Shown here: piece after piece, positions 5,574 through 5,741 of the stretch
How positions within the stretch are numbered: the first letter of the stretch is position 1
Layout of the letters: every line of letters begins with the position of its first letter
Assembly (NCBI GenBank): GCA_027622795.1
Contig: JAQBZA010000220.1
Location: 1-5,741 of the forward strand
Direction of reading: 5' to 3'
Length of the DNA stretch: 5,741 bases
From: Planctomycetota bacterium
GTDB lineage: Bacteria > Planctomycetota > Planctomycetia > Pirellulales > UBA1268
Notes under the pieces: model-generated
Database searches by the model: none
What the model saw: only the letters and a program-made list of their open reading frames with translations
Told to the model about the DNA's origin: nothing
Made by a program: the position numbers and the translations under genes

Positions 5574-5741
5574 GAGCGGTTCTCGGGAGCGGATGCCCTC
5601 AAGGATAGACGAATCCGGGAGATTCGGCGGGCCGATTGAGTGGGCCGCGCGTCGCACGGTATATTCCGTCGCCCACCGGAGGCCGGCTGCCCGCTGCGTC
5701 GCGGCGCCGTCCGGCTCCCGCCCGTCCCGCCCCCGGAGATT
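5574..5741. other. Non-coding lead region upstream of the ABC pair
   Basis: No credible gene is seen on either strand in these 168 bases. The region is very GC-rich (Pro/Arg/Gly-type repeats such as CCCGCCCGTCCCGCCCCCGG near 5718-5737), with one AT-rich patch at about 5660-5666, where ACGG and CCGT flank TATATT. This patch is a candidate promoter or operator, as it precedes the first recognisable gene. A TATCCT on the minus strand near 5600 could be a -10 box, but no matching -35 is clear. I do not call a specific promoter. Confidence 0.3.

Overview
The window is GC-rich DNA with all recognisable genes on the minus strand, so transcription runs from high to low coordinates. The combination points to a planctomycete, probably Pirellulales-like: a DUF4190-type membrane region fused to a DUF3299-type domain, a secreted HEAT-like protein with an Ala/Pro-rich linker and a C-terminal anchor, high GC and few strong Shine-Dalgarno sequences. 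This assignment rests on remembered family features and is not proven by the sequence.

Layout in order of transcription: a non-coding lead region (5574-5741); a LolD/MacB-type ABC ATPase (4881-5573); its FtsX/MacB-type permease (3535-4884), joined by a 4-bp ATGA stop/start overlap; a ten-helix EamA/DMT-family transporter of lower GC (2571-3488); a 121-nt gap holding a strong Shine-Dalgarno and a 12-codon open frame; a 496-residue exported protein with an N-terminal CPFC motif, a helical-repeat body and a C-terminal membrane anchor (959-2449); a DUF4190-DUF3299 fusion (239-928); and the first 51 codons of a lipoprotein that runs off the left edge (1-153). Tight spacing makes the ATPase and permease one transcription unit. 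The other genes are co-oriented and may belong to the same operon. I saw no minus-strand intrinsic terminator between them.

Functionally, the ATPase and permease form a mechanotransmission-type or lipoprotein-release-type ABC pair with a large extracytoplasmic domain. The exported CPFC protein, the DUF3299 domain and the lipoprotein are all predicted to face the periplasm, where they could cooperate with that domain. DUF3299 proteins next to this type of permease recall the zinc-regulated zrg-type clusters of Vibrio, which suggests a metal-linked envelope role. That is a hypothesis drawn from memory. The EamA gene looks like an insertion into this neighbourhood.

The points most worth a second look are the predicted N-terminal cysteine and TIMP/netrin-like opening of the CPFC protein, the possible DUF3299-linked ABC system, the small open frame with the best Shine-Dalgarno in its region, and an intrinsic-terminator-like hairpin on the antisense strand inside the CPFC gene.
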